NCBI GenBank assembly: GCA_026122225.1
Contig: JANEZZ010001874.1
Coordinates: 186,001 to 250,000, forward strand
Length of the DNA: 64,000 bases
Direction: 5' to 3'
From: Heloderma charlesbogerti
Taxonomy: Eukaryota; Chordata; Lepidosauria; Squamata; Helodermatidae
Part shown: positions 52,945 to 63,949 of the stretch, in pieces
Layout of the letters: the number at the start of each line of letters is the position of its first letter
How positions within the stretch are numbered: position 1 is the first letter of the stretch
The notes under the pieces: model-generated
What the model was told of the DNA's origin: nothing
The model's database searches: none
What the model saw: the letters and a program-made list of their open reading frames with translations, nothing else
Program-made: the position numbers and the translations under genes

Positions 52945-53150
52945 CATCTGGTCGAAACTGTCAGTTTGCTTTCTCCCACATTCAGTGTTTCTGTTTTTGT
53001 TTTTTTTAAGGTCAAGGTTTTTTTTGTTTTTCCTATCCCACTTATGATGAAATGGGAAACTTTTGGTACATTCTTACAAAAATAAACTGAATGAATTTTA
53101 ACCCATTTCTACCCATTGCAGAAATCTTTAACTGTTTCACTACCAAGTTC
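52945..53150. repeat. repeat matching 43092-43440, on the other side of the YR element
   Basis: 'aactgtcagtttgctttctc', 'ccacattcagtgtttctg' and 'ttctacccattgcagaaatc' follow the same order and orientation as at 43092-43260. The two lie just outside opposite ends of the YR element. Confidence 0.4.
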
Positions 53151-54695
53151 CAAGCTGACACTAAGGTCTAGATCCAGATTTATGCTGAATCAGCTGTGCT
53201 GGTGGAAGTTGATGTCCCCACCCCTCCTTTCAATGGCAGCCCCTTCAGTGCCCTGAAAATGCTATACAGAGAGTCTGGAGACCCTGCTGAATGGGGTGAG
53301 CTGTGGTGTGAGGGGGAGATCCCCCAAGATTGGACAGAAACCTTCCTCTTGCCAAAGGCAGATCCTTGATCCAACCCTCTATGATCAGGGAACATCTAAA
53401 GAGACTACTGATGGTAATGATAACTTACCACTAGATGTCTGACTACCCCCCTCCCCCACACACACACACACTACCTCTCTAGACATTCCCTGATTAGTCG
53501 ATGTTGCTTTGGGTGGCTAATGATGAGCCTTAAGTCCATAAATAATAATTATTTATTCTGATAAAATGGTGGTGGTGGCGGGGGGGAATCCACAGGTAGG
53601 AAGACCATAGGACTTACACTGACCAGAGACCTTTTTTTCAAATATCTGGAGGGAAGCAGGTCAGCACAGCTCACATAAGGGAGCTAGGGATGTATCAGAA
53701 TTTCGGTTTTACTCACAGTTTTGCCACACACACACACCCAGGGCAAGTGACATCTCCCATACCTTTCCATGCCAGTCATGCAGACGCAGGGAGAACAAGA
53801 GACAGACCAGGAGGCAGGCAGGCACACATCTGAGCTCAGAGGTCCAGACATGGAGTCTGATGGGCCTAGAGTGGTGTAACACCCCTCAGACATATCCTGT
53901 ACCACCGTGCTCCATGATGGGCCTGCCTGCCTCTCAATCTCTCTCTTGTTCTCCTTCCAGCAGCAGCGGCAGATGGATCAATGTGGGCTGGAGGTTTGAG
54001 AAAGACTTCCATTTTCTGAAGGAAGCCTTCTTTTCTCTAAAAGCTTCCTTGATGCTGCTCGTTAACTATGCTGGTGACCTCTCGGACCCCTTGGGAAGGT
54101 GCTACCTTTCCTAACCTGTGGCATACATTCTAGCTGAGCTTCTATTACTGAGGGTTTGAGTAATTTCCAAGCATTTTGAAGAGATTTAACCCTCTTTACT
54201 CCCCCTCTTAACTTTGTTTTTACTGTTTCCCTTGTTTTAGAGAAGTTTCCTCTTTGGAAGTCAGATGTGACTGTGTTGGACTTCCTTGACAATTTCCCAC
54301 TTATTAAACAGAGGCTAGCATTGTTCCAAAAGCTGGTTGTCATGTGTGGGTGTATTGCTGCTATGTGTTTGCTGCTATGAATTTGGGGGTTGCTGATGGA
54401 GGTTGCCAGGTAAATTAGCTGGCAGCTGTGACTCTAGCTTCCATTTTGACTCTGTTGGCCACCCCCCCCTTCTCCCTTGTAACCCATGGCACAAAATGTA
54501 CTGTTTGTTTTTTCCTTTGATGATGGGCATAAGGTCATGGGCAGAGGAGGAAATTGAGTGAGTGTATTTGAATGTAACACTCGGAAAGCCTGATTCATTG
54601 TGGGGGTGAGCACATGGCTGCTTGCCCATGCCTGCTTTTAAGCACTGTTCAAAGTACAAGTCACAAAGATAGCTGAATGTTGTCTGCACATAGAA
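53151..54695. other. unassigned; one hAT terminus scrap
   Basis: 53686-53720 (TAGGGATGTATCAGAATTTC) looks like a P-hAT A terminus without partner. CA-rich short runs at about 53457-53472 and 53727-53740. No genes recognised. Confidence 0.45.
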
Positions 54696-54944
54696 TACTG
54701 TGCAAAAGTCTTAGGCCACCATTAGATTTGTTGTTTTAGCAATGGTATAATGACCATATATAATTAGTTCTCAGTCTCTTCATTAGAATACAACTAGAAA
54801 ATACAGGAAATTTGTATGCAGTATTCAATGATAGGGGAAAAAAATCAGAAAAAACAGCTTCTGTAGGCTAAAGTGGCAAGTATTTAGTGTGACCTCCCCT
54901 TACACTAGAGTAACAGCAGGCAACTGGCCAGGAATGGTCTTCGT

Positions 54945-55246
54945 GGAAGGGTAGCAGCCAAGAAACCACTTTTGTGGAAAGGGAACAGGGTGAAAAGGCT
55001 AAGATATGCTAAAGGTCACAGAGATTGGAATGAGGATCAGTGGAAAAGAGTATTATGGAGTGATGAATCCAAGTTTGAAATTTTGGGGTCCGATTGTCAA
55101 CAATATGTGAGAAGAAGAGTTGGAGAGAGATGGACGAATGAGTGCTTGCAGCCTTCAGTGAAACATGGTGGAGGGTCTGTCCTGGTTTGGGGCTGCATTT
55201 CTGCCAGTGGAGTTGACAATCTTGTCCGTATTGATGGGATCATGAA
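54945..55246 (+). pseudogene. Tc1-type transposase, first catalytic part
   Basis: Frame AAKKPLLWKGNRVKRLRYAK, then WKRVLWSDESKFEILGSDCQ with the first catalytic Asp in WSDES, and VKHGGGSVLVWGCISASGV, the GGG-VWG block of Tc1 transposases. It stops at VRIDGIMN where the P-hAT interrupts. Compared with ~340 residues for a full transposase, the paired-type helix-turn-helix (about 100 residues) is missing. Confidence 0.88.
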
Positions 55247-56211
55247 TAGGGATGTACGAAAATCACTTACCTTTCGGGGATTATGCTGATGGTGTGGGGG
55301 GAGGTGTTCTGTCCCTCCCCCCGGAATCCTTGCCGGGGGGGAGGCACTCCGTACCTCCCCCCCCCCCAGAATCCTGGCCGGCCGGCTGTGCTCCGCAGCG
55401 ATTCTGCGGAGCCACTGCCTGGCTCCGCCAGCAGCCGGACATCCGGCCGCTGGCTAGCAGGGACGCAAATGGCGGCGGCCATAGCCGCTGCCATTTGCGT
55501 CCCTGCAGTCAGCCGTGATAGACTACGTAAATGTTTATGATTAAAAAACATAAAAAAGGCTGATTAAAAAACAAAATATGCGCGTACGCAAATGGCGGCG
55601 CCCATGGGCGCCGCCATTTGCATTCCTTATTTTGGCACGTCTTAGTCTACGTAAACATTTACGTAGACTAAGATGGCGAAAATAAGGGGAACGCAAATAG
55701 CGTAGCGTCTACGCTATTTGTGTTCCCTTATTTTTGCCGTCTTAGTCTACGTAAATGTTTACATAGACTAAGACGTGACAAAATAAGGAATGCAAATGGC
55801 GGCGCCCATGGCCACCGCCATTTGCATATGCGCATGGTTTTTTTTAAGTCAGCCGTGATAGGCTACGTAAACATTTACGTAGCCTATCACGGTGTTTTTT
55901 TAAAATCTAGCCGTGATAGGCTATGTAAATCTTTACGTAGCCTATCACATTTTGTTTTGTTTTTTAACCTGGAAATGGCAGCGGCGGCAGCCAGTCGGAA
56001 GACCAGCCGCCGCCGCCGCCGAACCGCTGCCGCCGAACCGCCACCGCTGCCGCACCGTCGCCGCCGAACCGCCGCCGCCGCCAGGAAGATCTGCCCCAGG
56101 TAAGTCCCGTCCTGGGGGGGTGGCAGGCCGTTCCGCCACCGATTTCGGGGGGCCGAATGCGCTAGCATTCGGCCTCCCCGAGATCTGTGGCGGAACTTTC
56201 GTACATCCCTA
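55247..56211. mobile_element. P-hAT inside Tc1 transposase, perfect TSD
   Basis: TAGGGATGTACGAAAATC (B left) to AACTTTCGTACATCCCTA, 965 bp, TSD ATCATGAA at 55239-55246 and 56212-56219. Dropping the insert plus one TSD copy leaves the transposase frame continuous. The core is symmetric about 55706: paired GGCGGCGCCCATGG.CGCC blocks, paired TTAGTCTACGTAAA and paired ATAGGCTACGTAAA palindromes. Donors: minus AG|GTAAGT (exon side ends 55271) and plus AG|GTAAGT (after 56099). ATG at 55975 opens a 125-nt Arg/Ala-rich frame ending in phase 2. Confidence 0.95.
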
Positions 56212-56610
56212 ATCATGAATGCTGAAAAGTACAGACAGGTTTTAATTCATCATGCCATTCCTTCTGGAAAGCGCCTGATTGGGAATGGTTTCATTTTTCA
56301 GCATGATAACTATCCCAAGCACACTGCTTATGCAGTGAAATCATATTTAGCGAGGGAAACAGCTGATAAAACACTGACAGTCATGGACTGGCCTCCACAG
56401 AGTCCAGGCCTGAATATTATAGAGGCAGTATGGGATCACATGGACAGAGAAAGAAATAAAAGACATCCTACATCTAAAGAAGAACTCTGGGAAGTGCTGA
56501 AAGAAGCCTGGTATAATATATCAGAAGATTACTTCAGAAAACTTCAGGACAGTCTCTCCAAAAGAGTTCAACATGTGCTTAGAGCCAAGGGAGGTCACAC
56601 TAAATGCTGA
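56212..56610 (+). pseudogene. Tc1-type transposase, second catalytic part (DD38E)
   Basis: Continues with NAEKYRQVLIHHAIPSGKRL, FIFQHDNYPKHTAYAVKSYL (second Asp, codon 56305-56307), MDWPPQSPGLNIIEAVWDHM (catalytic Glu, codon 56422-56424), ending RVQHVLRAKGGHTKC and TGA. There are 38 residues between the second Asp and the Glu, not 34 as in classic Tc1, placing it in the DD38E group described as Intruder. The frame is open throughout this part. Confidence 0.88.
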
Positions 56611-56741
56611 CTTTTGCCTGTACATATTTCCTGTATTTTCTGTTTGTATCTTGATACAGAGACCAAAAAATAATTATGGATGGTCATTAAAACTTTGCTA
56701 AAACAACAAGGCTGGTGGTGGCCTAAGACTTTTGCACCGTA

Positions 56742-57107
56742 CTGGATATACCCTGATTACATGATAAATAAAGAAGGTGTCAGGTTTTCTTAAGGAACAA
56801 ACAGCAATTTCTTATTTTGAGAATTGGGAGGGCTACAGAGAGCTTAACGAGATCCTACTGTAGCGAAAACAAGATGAATGGGAGCTCTAGAAACCAGAGG
56901 AGGAAGAAAGAGGCAGGCACAGCTTGGGCAAACCAGAACCACTTTTATTTAAAATTTAACAACTTTAAATAAATGACAGTGTGGAAAACTAGCCCTAACA
57001 ATCCTGCAGGCAGCTGGCCAATATGATTTGGGTGAGCCCGACCCTCTCCAGGAGAAGTACGGGAGATGTTCCTCCCTTCCCTCAAGCCACACCTTAGAAT
57101 GAAAGAA
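56742..57107. other. unassigned sequence
   Basis: Contains 'ccacttttatttaaaattta' near 56940, a reverse polyadenylation-like signal. No element could be defined. Confidence 0.4.
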
Positions 57108-57185
57108 TAGTAGAATCATAGAATAGCAGGGTTGTAAGGGGCCTATAAGACCATTGAGTCCAACCCCATTTGAGCTGCGTAAGGG
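57108..57185 (-). mobile_element. CR1 LINE 3' tail
   Basis: 'agaatcatagaatagcaggg' and 'cctataagaccattgagtcc' followed by 'aacccc' form the reverse complement of the CR1 3' UTR and its ATTCTATG tail. Only about 75 bp remains. Confidence 0.75.
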
Positions 57186-58719
57186 AGGTCTCCCTGAGTC
57201 ACCCTGAGTCACCCACTCTCAGAGCTCCAGAACTCCAGGCAGGTGAGGCCATATCCTGGAAAGCCGTATCCTGCTCACAGGTCCCACAGCGCCTCAGGAA
57301 TTTCTAGTCACCAAAGGTGCCTTAGGGGGCTTAATTCCACACATGTCTGCCAAAGTGACCAACTGACCTATTCAGTTCACCAGACCCACCCAATTGCTAC
57401 CTGGCAGCTTCAGTACAGAGTAGGTGAAAAAACCTGCCCACCTGGCCAATTCATGGGCAGGTAAAAATAATTCCTACTTGGCCCTCTACCAGGCAACCAG
57501 CAAGTTGTGTACTGATTGCAGGGAAGGCCAGTGGGCACTAGAATGGAAAGAGGCCTTGTGGGGTGGGGGGGCAGGCTTTTATAGCCCCTAGGCTCCACCC
57601 CGTGACATGTCTCTGCATGCATATGCACAATGTGTCCCACTTCCCCATCCCAGGGCACAAATGCATCCCCTGAACTCGTCCTTGGTGGTATGCCCAGGAA
57701 GAATGGCAATGATTTCCAATTCTGAATCTTAATTTTGTTTTCATTTATTTCAAAGGGAGGGCTGAAGCTGCTTAGGTATAAAATTGTTACTCTTAGCAAC
57801 TTGGGTAAGTTTTCCTTTATCCATAGTCAACATTTTTAAGGAAAATTACACATCTAAAACTATGGTTACTAATTAAAAATAGCATCATTGAGTGGCTGGC
57901 ATGGCATTCTTAAAATCTCCACCACCCCATTATGGATGACCATGAATTCATATAGTCTTATGGGAAATGCTAGATGTAGTTCACATGATACGGCCACTGA
58001 GATTTAAGGAAAACTCCCAAGTAAATTTGGAGATTTTTCCATAGGTGAGGTATTTCAAGAGAAGCCAAATGAATTAAATAAGACTAATTATATTTGCTTT
58101 GGATTTCTCCCCCTCTGGCAAAACATGAAAGGAATTTTGAGGGAAGCCAAATGAGAGAGACATTTTTTCACTGGGGTTTCACACATCCTCATCTCGGCTG
58201 GTTTAATTCCCAGCATTTCCTCTTCAAGTGCTGGGAAAGATCTCTTTCTTGAGGTATGCCCTCCAAGAGGACCTCTGCCCCTCAAGGTAGACAATATTAG
58301 CCTAGATGAAACAATATCTGTATTTCACAGGGTGACTTTTGGGGTATGTGGCAATATCTCAGTCACCTAGTTGTCAAAAGAGAGTAAGAGTGAGTGACCA
58401 GTTCAAAATGTTCTGTTGGCATGAGCATAACATTTCACTATATAGAACTTTTCATTTTCATTGTTAATCAGAGTAGGCAAAATTAGGCTACATGGACCAA
58501 TTGCCTGACTCAGAATGCTACGTATGCTCATACTTTATTGATCAAGTTGCAATATCTCAACCTCAGTTCCCCAGATGCAAAAAGAAAATAAGAGTGACAC
58601 ACCACAACATTTTGTGACTGTGAGCATATTATTATTAATAATAATAATAATACAATAACAATAACAGAACTTTACCAGAACACCTGCTGATAAAAAAACT
58701 ATGCCTGTGCATTAGAATT
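57186..58719. other. unassigned sequence
   Basis: An ATT/AAT run at 58627-58652. No gene or repeat family recognised. Confidence 0.5.
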
Positions 58720-58845
58720 CTCTTCTTCTTCTTCTTCTTCTTCTTCTTCTTCTTCTTCTCTTCTTCTTCTTCTTCTTCTTCTTCTTCTTCTTCTTCCTCT
58801 TCCTCTTCCTCTTCCTCTTCCTCTTCTTCTTCTTTTCTTTTTTTG
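58720..58845. repeat. (TTC)n tract with CCTCTT segment
   Basis: Pure pyrimidine strand about 120 nt long: TTC units, a CTC interruption, more TTC, then TTCCTC hexamers. The apparent poly-Glu frame on the minus strand is an artefact of this repeat. Confidence 0.95.
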
Positions 58846-60161
58846 CCAAGCACTTTAAAAAGATTCAGACTTCAACCTGGGGGGCGGGGGGAGCAAGCCT
58901 TGCTGATATGGAGAAAGGCAGGAAGAGCACACAGTGATAGGTGTGAATCATACATTTATCAAACACAATTTGACTATTAAGTGTCAAATGCACATTCTGT
59001 ACCGTGTAGGTGCATATTTCTGACAAGTGCAGACTTTGCTTTGAAAAGGTGCAAATTGTTATCTAAACTCTGGTGACCAAAGACAGCCACTTTGCTGTCA
59101 AGGTGCAAGAATATTGTGTTTTCCACCCTCTAAGCCTGTGAATTTTGGCTCTTTGCAGACAGGCTAACTTGGTAGACATGCAGGGAGGCAGAAGGGATTG
59201 GAAGCCTGTCAGCCAACCTTGTAGGCTCTAGATGTGTCCTTTAAAAATGATTTTTAAATATCATATTGTTAAAAAAAATGCTAGCAGTGATAACAAGGGT
59301 CAAGTTTCTTTTGTTGTTGTGTTTGTGAGGTACATGGGTTTTCAATAAAAGCAGCTTCATTGTTGATGCTGCCTAGTATATGTTTCCAGAGAGTTCCATA
59401 TATTGCCATATGTTTAACATGGTCTATCTATTTTTTTTTTTCTGGTAGGCAAGGAAACAATACCACATTTCTATAAGGTCAAGTACGTGTTTTTCCTCTG
59501 GCTCCTCTCACTTGTTTGGCTGGTGTGGAATTCCTGCCTATTTCCCGGTGTTGTTAATACTTTTTCTAAAAGGCCTTTCCCACAGCAGGCAACACTTTCC
59601 TCCACATATGCTATAACGTTGCCACCAGGACCTTTATCTCAGGTCCAACACCCTTTACTACTTCTTGAGATGTGAGGACAGTCTGGCTTTTTACTCTGAC
59701 ACATATTATTCTCCTATCACGTTTGCCCTTTGGTAGCCATGAGCCATAATGTGTGGGATTTTGAAAAGCAGATAAATATTTATTATTTACAGAATTAAGG
59801 TATTAAACAATAAATAACCACTTTATTCTCTTCCTGCACATAAATAATTGAGTTACAGTAATAAGTCACTTTAAAACCTTCTATATAGCCTCTCTCATAC
59901 ACATTCTCAATCCCCATTCTAGTCCTAGAAACACGGATTTTAGGCATTATCTCCTCACAAGCCCTGTCTATCTCTTTCCTTTCTAAAACTTCACAGGCAC
60001 TGCTCCCTGTTTATATATCACCAACTGATATATAAACACCATTTCACTGCCCCCCTCCCTCCCTCAGCCAGTCATCTCACATATGCAAATACAACAGACC
60101 TCTGGCCACTCATACCACTCAGTCTCTAGATCTGCTTACCAGAAAATGCAGTCATAACATT
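58846..60161. other. unassigned sequence
   Basis: No gene or repeat family recognised. Confidence 0.5.
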
Positions 60162-60195
60162 AGTGTGTGTGTGTGTGTGTGTGTACAGAGAGAGA

Positions 60196-60241
<46 letters not shown>
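60162..60241. repeat. (GT)n(AG)n compound microsatellite
   Basis: GT run to about 60184 then AG run to 60241. Confidence 0.95.
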
Positions 60242-60244
<3 letters not shown>

Positions 60245-60296
60245 CATATATACATGGGATATCACAGTAAACTTTTCAGGTAACACTGTTTGCCAC

Positions 60297-60392
60297 CAGA
60301 CTTGAGCCCTATTCAGGTGCTATATGTGTGTAAGAAGTAAATGCCAGACTTGAGCCCTATTCAGGTGCTATATGTGTATAAGAAGTAAATGC
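60297..60392. repeat. 48-bp tandem duplication
   Basis: Two adjacent 48-bp units, 60297-60344 and 60345-60392, differing at one position in the first 48 bases (TGTGTG against TGTATA). The unit contains the left terminus of the MITE described next. Confidence 0.9.
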
Positions 60393-60614
60393 TTGAGGAG
60401 AGGGAGCACTCTAGCCCTATCTCCTCCTTTGTTGTGTCATCCCCTTCTTTTCATAGAGGGCAACTATCTGAAGAGTGCCTCCACCATCCATGGAGGCTCT
60501 CCACATAAGCCAGAACATAGAGGGTGATAGTGTGACCAAGAAGGGGGTGGGGCTAGAGCACTCTCTCTCCTCACGTATTTTCTTTTTGCACACATATAAT
60601 GGCTGAATAGGGCT
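60306..60614. mobile_element. MITE with GCCCTATTCAG termini
   Basis: Left GCCCTATTCAGGTGCTATAT (present twice because of the 48-bp duplication) and right 'ataatggctgaatagggc' are inverted repeats. The similarity extends inward over about 65 nt to GAGGAGAGGGAGCACTCTAG and its complement near 60555-60575. Related to 14472-14850. TSD not found. Confidence 0.6.
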
Positions 60615-61084
60615 TTGGTTTCACCAGTGAGTCTAAGAAAGCTCTGTGTTTGACTTCCAGGTTTTGTCTGGCTGCTACAGTCATAAACATTTTTTTAATA
60701 TGCCAGACCTTCATTGGGTATTTGAAGATAGATACAACAGGTGATCTGAGGTTGTGTTATACTTGTTGTCCAATTATCGGGCTACATTCAGTTAATAATA
60801 ATAATAACAACAACAACAACAACAACAACTTTAACCAAAATTGTTTTGCCTTCCTTCAGCTCCTTTGGCACACAAGAAAAAATATCCCTAGGGTGTCACC
60901 TCTCCAGCACAGTGGGCTGAGTATTTTGCTTAAGGGAAGTAGGGATAGATATAACTCACATGCTATTTTTATGCTGTTTTATCTAATTTAGCTAATATTG
61001 GTTTGAATGTGGGTGTTTGGGTCAAAAATGAGTTCTATTTATTTTCCAGATGTTCTCAAAGTCTCTTTCTCACACTTTCCTAAG
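60615..61084. other. unassigned; (AAC)n at 60794-60830
   Basis: An AAT/AAC trinucleotide run at 60794-60830. Otherwise nothing recognised. Confidence 0.6.
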
Positions 61085-62335
61085 ACCCTCTATTTATTAT
61101 CTATTTATTTACAATATTTATATACCGCACCACATCAGAAGATTTCGGAGCGGTGAACAACATGATAACAGAATAAAACAACAGGTTAAAAAAGTTAAAA
61201 CTTTTTTCTTTTTTTTTAAGATAAACCCCAACAAAGTGGAATTTAACAAACCACAGCTGGTCATGCAAGGAAGGCCTCTTGAAATAACAACATCTTCAGG
61301 AGGCGCCGGAAGGAACAGTGTTGACACCTGCCTGACCTCTAAAGGCAGGGGATTCCACAGGAACAGGGCCACCACACTGAGGGCTTTTTTCCTGGTGGAC
61401 TTCAACCAGGCCATGGGTCCATATGGAACCACCAGGAACATGCCCTTTGATGACCTCAGGGACTGAGCAGGTTGGTAAGGAAGGAGATGTTCTCTCAGGT
61501 ATCCTGGTCCCAAGTTGTTTAGGGCTTTGTATATTAGTACTAATTCCTTAAACCTGGCCCCTAATGACTACTCCCAGCAGCTTCATATAGATGTTAAACA
61601 ACATTGGGGACAAGATGGTACCCTGTGGCACCCCATAGCTCAATTGCCAAGGGGCCGAGGAATAGTTTCCCAATGTTACTTTCTGAAATCGGCCCCATAG
61701 GTAGGACTGGAACCACTGTAGCACAGCGCCTCCAATGCCCATCCCACACAGTCGATCCAGGATCCAGGAGTCTGAGAGAGGGACCATGGTATTCCATGGT
61801 TGATGGTATCAAAAGCCAATGAGAGATCGAGAAGAATTAACAGGGTTGCACTCCCCCTGTCCCTCTCTTGATAAAGGTCATCCATCAGGACGACCAAGGC
61901 TGATTCAGCCCCATAACCAGGACAAAACACAGATTGAAATGGGTGTAATCAGTATCCTCCAAGAGTGTCTGCAGTTGGTCCGCCATATGACCCTCTCAAG
62001 TACCTTCCCTAAAAAAGGGGTATTTGCGACTGGGCGGAAGTTGTCTAATACCATTGGGTCCAGAGTGGGCTTCTTCAGGAGTGGCCGCACTACTGCCTCC
62101 TTAAGGACAGCAGGGACCACCCCTTCCCATAGGGAAGCATTTATCACTCTCTGGACCCACCCAGTCATACCCCCTCGGCTAGCTTTTATTAGCCAGGAGG
62201 GACAGGGATCAAGAGTGCACGTAGTGGGTCGCATTACTGCAAGCATCTTGCCCACATCATCAGGCTGTAACAACTGGAACGGGTCCCACAAAATTGGACA
62301 GATGGTGGTATCAGACAGCTCAACTGGTACTACAC
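61085..62335 (-). pseudogene. L2-clade LINE, internally deleted
   Basis: Minus strand from 62335: LQPDDVGKMLAVMRPTTCTL, VVPAVLKEAVVRPLLKKPTL, NFRPVANTPFLGKVLERV, then LLDLSLAFDTINHGI (RT palm), [20 protein letters not shown], and at about 61555 a jump to the C-terminal GPGYLREHLLPYQPAQ block. The YADD segment and thumb are deleted. The 3' end (61085-61260) has TTTATT and a poly-T tract. A P-hAT lies at the upstream edge (62336). Confidence 0.85.
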
Positions 62336-63021
62336 TAGGGATGTTAGACAATTCCGCCATGGATTTCAGTGAGGCCGATTGCCCTGGCATTCAACCCCCC
62401 GAAACCCATGGTGGAATGGCCTCCCACCCCCCGCCACCCCACAGAATCCCCCCAGGACAAAGCTTATCTGGGGTGGATGTTCCAGCGGCAGAGGCTCTGG
62501 TGGCGGCGGCGGCAGCAGCTGATCTCTTGGCCGGTTGCTGCAGCTGCAAATGGCAGCCGCCATAGCAGCCGCCATTTGTGTCCTGCCAGGCTGCCATGAT
62601 AGGCTATGTAAGTATTTACATAGACTATCACAGCAAAGAGCAAGGGTGCAAACGGCGGCCGCTACACCGATTGCGCTACTGCTCTTTTCGTGATAGGCTA
62701 TGTAAGTATTTATGTAGCCTATCACGGTAAAGGCAGCCACGCAAATGGCGGCCGCTACACCATTTGCGTAGCTGCCTTTACTGTGATAGGCTATGTAAAT
62801 ACTTATGTAGCCTATCACGGCAGTCTGGCAGGACGCAAATGGCAGGCGCTACGGAACTCTGGCTGTGGATGGCCCTGGCCAGCAGCTCCACAGAGCTGCT
62901 GCAGAGTGGAGCCGGCCAGGGAGGATTCCGGGGGGAGGGACGGAGCGCCTCCCCCCCACCGCGGATCAAAGCTGTGGTAAAGTAAAGCTGTGGAAAAGTA
63001 AGTGACTTTCGTACATCCCTA
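62336..63021. mobile_element. P-hAT, complete, A end left
   Basis: TAGGGATGTTAGACAATTC to CTTTCGTACATCCCTA, 686 bp, flanks TACTACAC (62328-62335) and TATTGCAC (63022-63029), two transitions apart. Three ATAGGCTATGTAA-type palindromes (62597-62633, 62691-62727, 62781-62819) alternate with GGCGGCCGCTAC blocks. Both donors are decayed (AGATAAGC on the A side, AAGTAAGT on the B side). Confidence 0.88.
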
Positions 63022-63062
63022 TATTGCACTAACAACAGCATCAAGCAATTTTGTCCTCAAAG

Positions 63063-63110
63063 TAGGGATATACGAAAGTCACTTACCTTTTCGCAGGTGT
63101 GATTTGCATA
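63063..63110. mobile_element. solitary P-hAT B terminus
   Basis: TAGGGATATACGAAAGTCAC, donor AG|GTAAGT in minus sense, TTTCGCAGGTGTGATTTGC, after which the P-hAT sequence stops. Truncated copy 41 bp right of the preceding element. Confidence 0.6.
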
Positions 63111-63949
63111 CTTGACATGCAAACGTTTCTAAGTTCAGTTCCAGGCATTTCCAGGCAGAAGGTGGTAGCATTTGGCACTTCCAGTCCAGTGCAGAGCATC
63201 CTTTTCCACAAGGGATGGGACTACAGGTCCCAGGAAACTGGTGGTATGCCTGTCAAGGTCCCAGAGGGCCTTCCCCTTGGTGGAAATGATACATAGAGCC
63301 TCAGTTTAGCACCAGGATTCTGGGACTTGTAGTTCAAGTCCCTGTCAGGAAAAGATGCCCTTACAGGGTGTGGAAGCACTGACTGCCACCATCTTCCCTT
63401 GCCCCAAGGTAAGCTTCTGAAGTTTGGGGTAAAGGAACATAGGATAATTCATGGTCAGGTGAAGTAGCTTGCAGGATCAGGAGAAGTAGAGACTTGCTTA
63501 GTGTCAACAGGCTTTGAGCAGGGTTGTGTTCACCTTGATCCTGCTCACAGCATCTTTAGAATTAATAGGAGGTTCAGCAAGAGATTCAGATCCGGGAATG
63601 GACAAGGAAGGAAAATATTAAATACCTCTCCAAGATAGCCACTTCCCTGATCATCAAAGCATCCATCTGGAGGCTGCTTCACTTTGTCAAAGCAACAGTG
63701 GGAGACCCTAATCATGGATCTCCCAGGTCATGTCTACTTTGGCCCTTATTATAAGCTTGCTTTATACGTTCACATAGAAGTCTTCACCTATATAGTGTGC
63801 TGAAGTCAACTTACTTCATCAACCATGTAGCTCACCAAGTTTCAAAACCTCATTTTCTTTTGCCTTGTAACATACAAAAGCCTCCTTGAACACCCTTTTA
63901 GTGGAATTAATGCACAAAAAACCCACTCTAAAATTAAAGATGTGTCAGA
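63111..63949. other. unassigned, with an inverted repeat
   Basis: ACTACAGGTCCCAG (63220-63233) pairs with CTGGGACTTGTAGT (63320-63333) with one mismatch, possibly MITE termini. Remaining sequence unassigned. Confidence 0.45.

Larger units (their letters stand above)
54698..56739 (+). mobile_element. Tc1/mariner element, DD38E type, split by a P-hAT
   Basis: Termini CTGTGCAAAAGTCTTAGG (left) and CCTAAGACTTTTGCACCG (right) form a 23-bp inverted repeat with one mismatch, flanked by TA at 54696-54697 and 56740-56741. Inside is a plus-strand transposase in two parts (54972-55246 and 56212-56610). The N-terminal DNA-binding part is missing, so the element was internally deleted before the P-hAT arrived. 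Confidence 0.9.

Noticed and set aside
58635..58853. Poly-Glu/poly-Lys frame
   Set aside because: It is a translation of the (TTC)n microsatellite on the minus strand.
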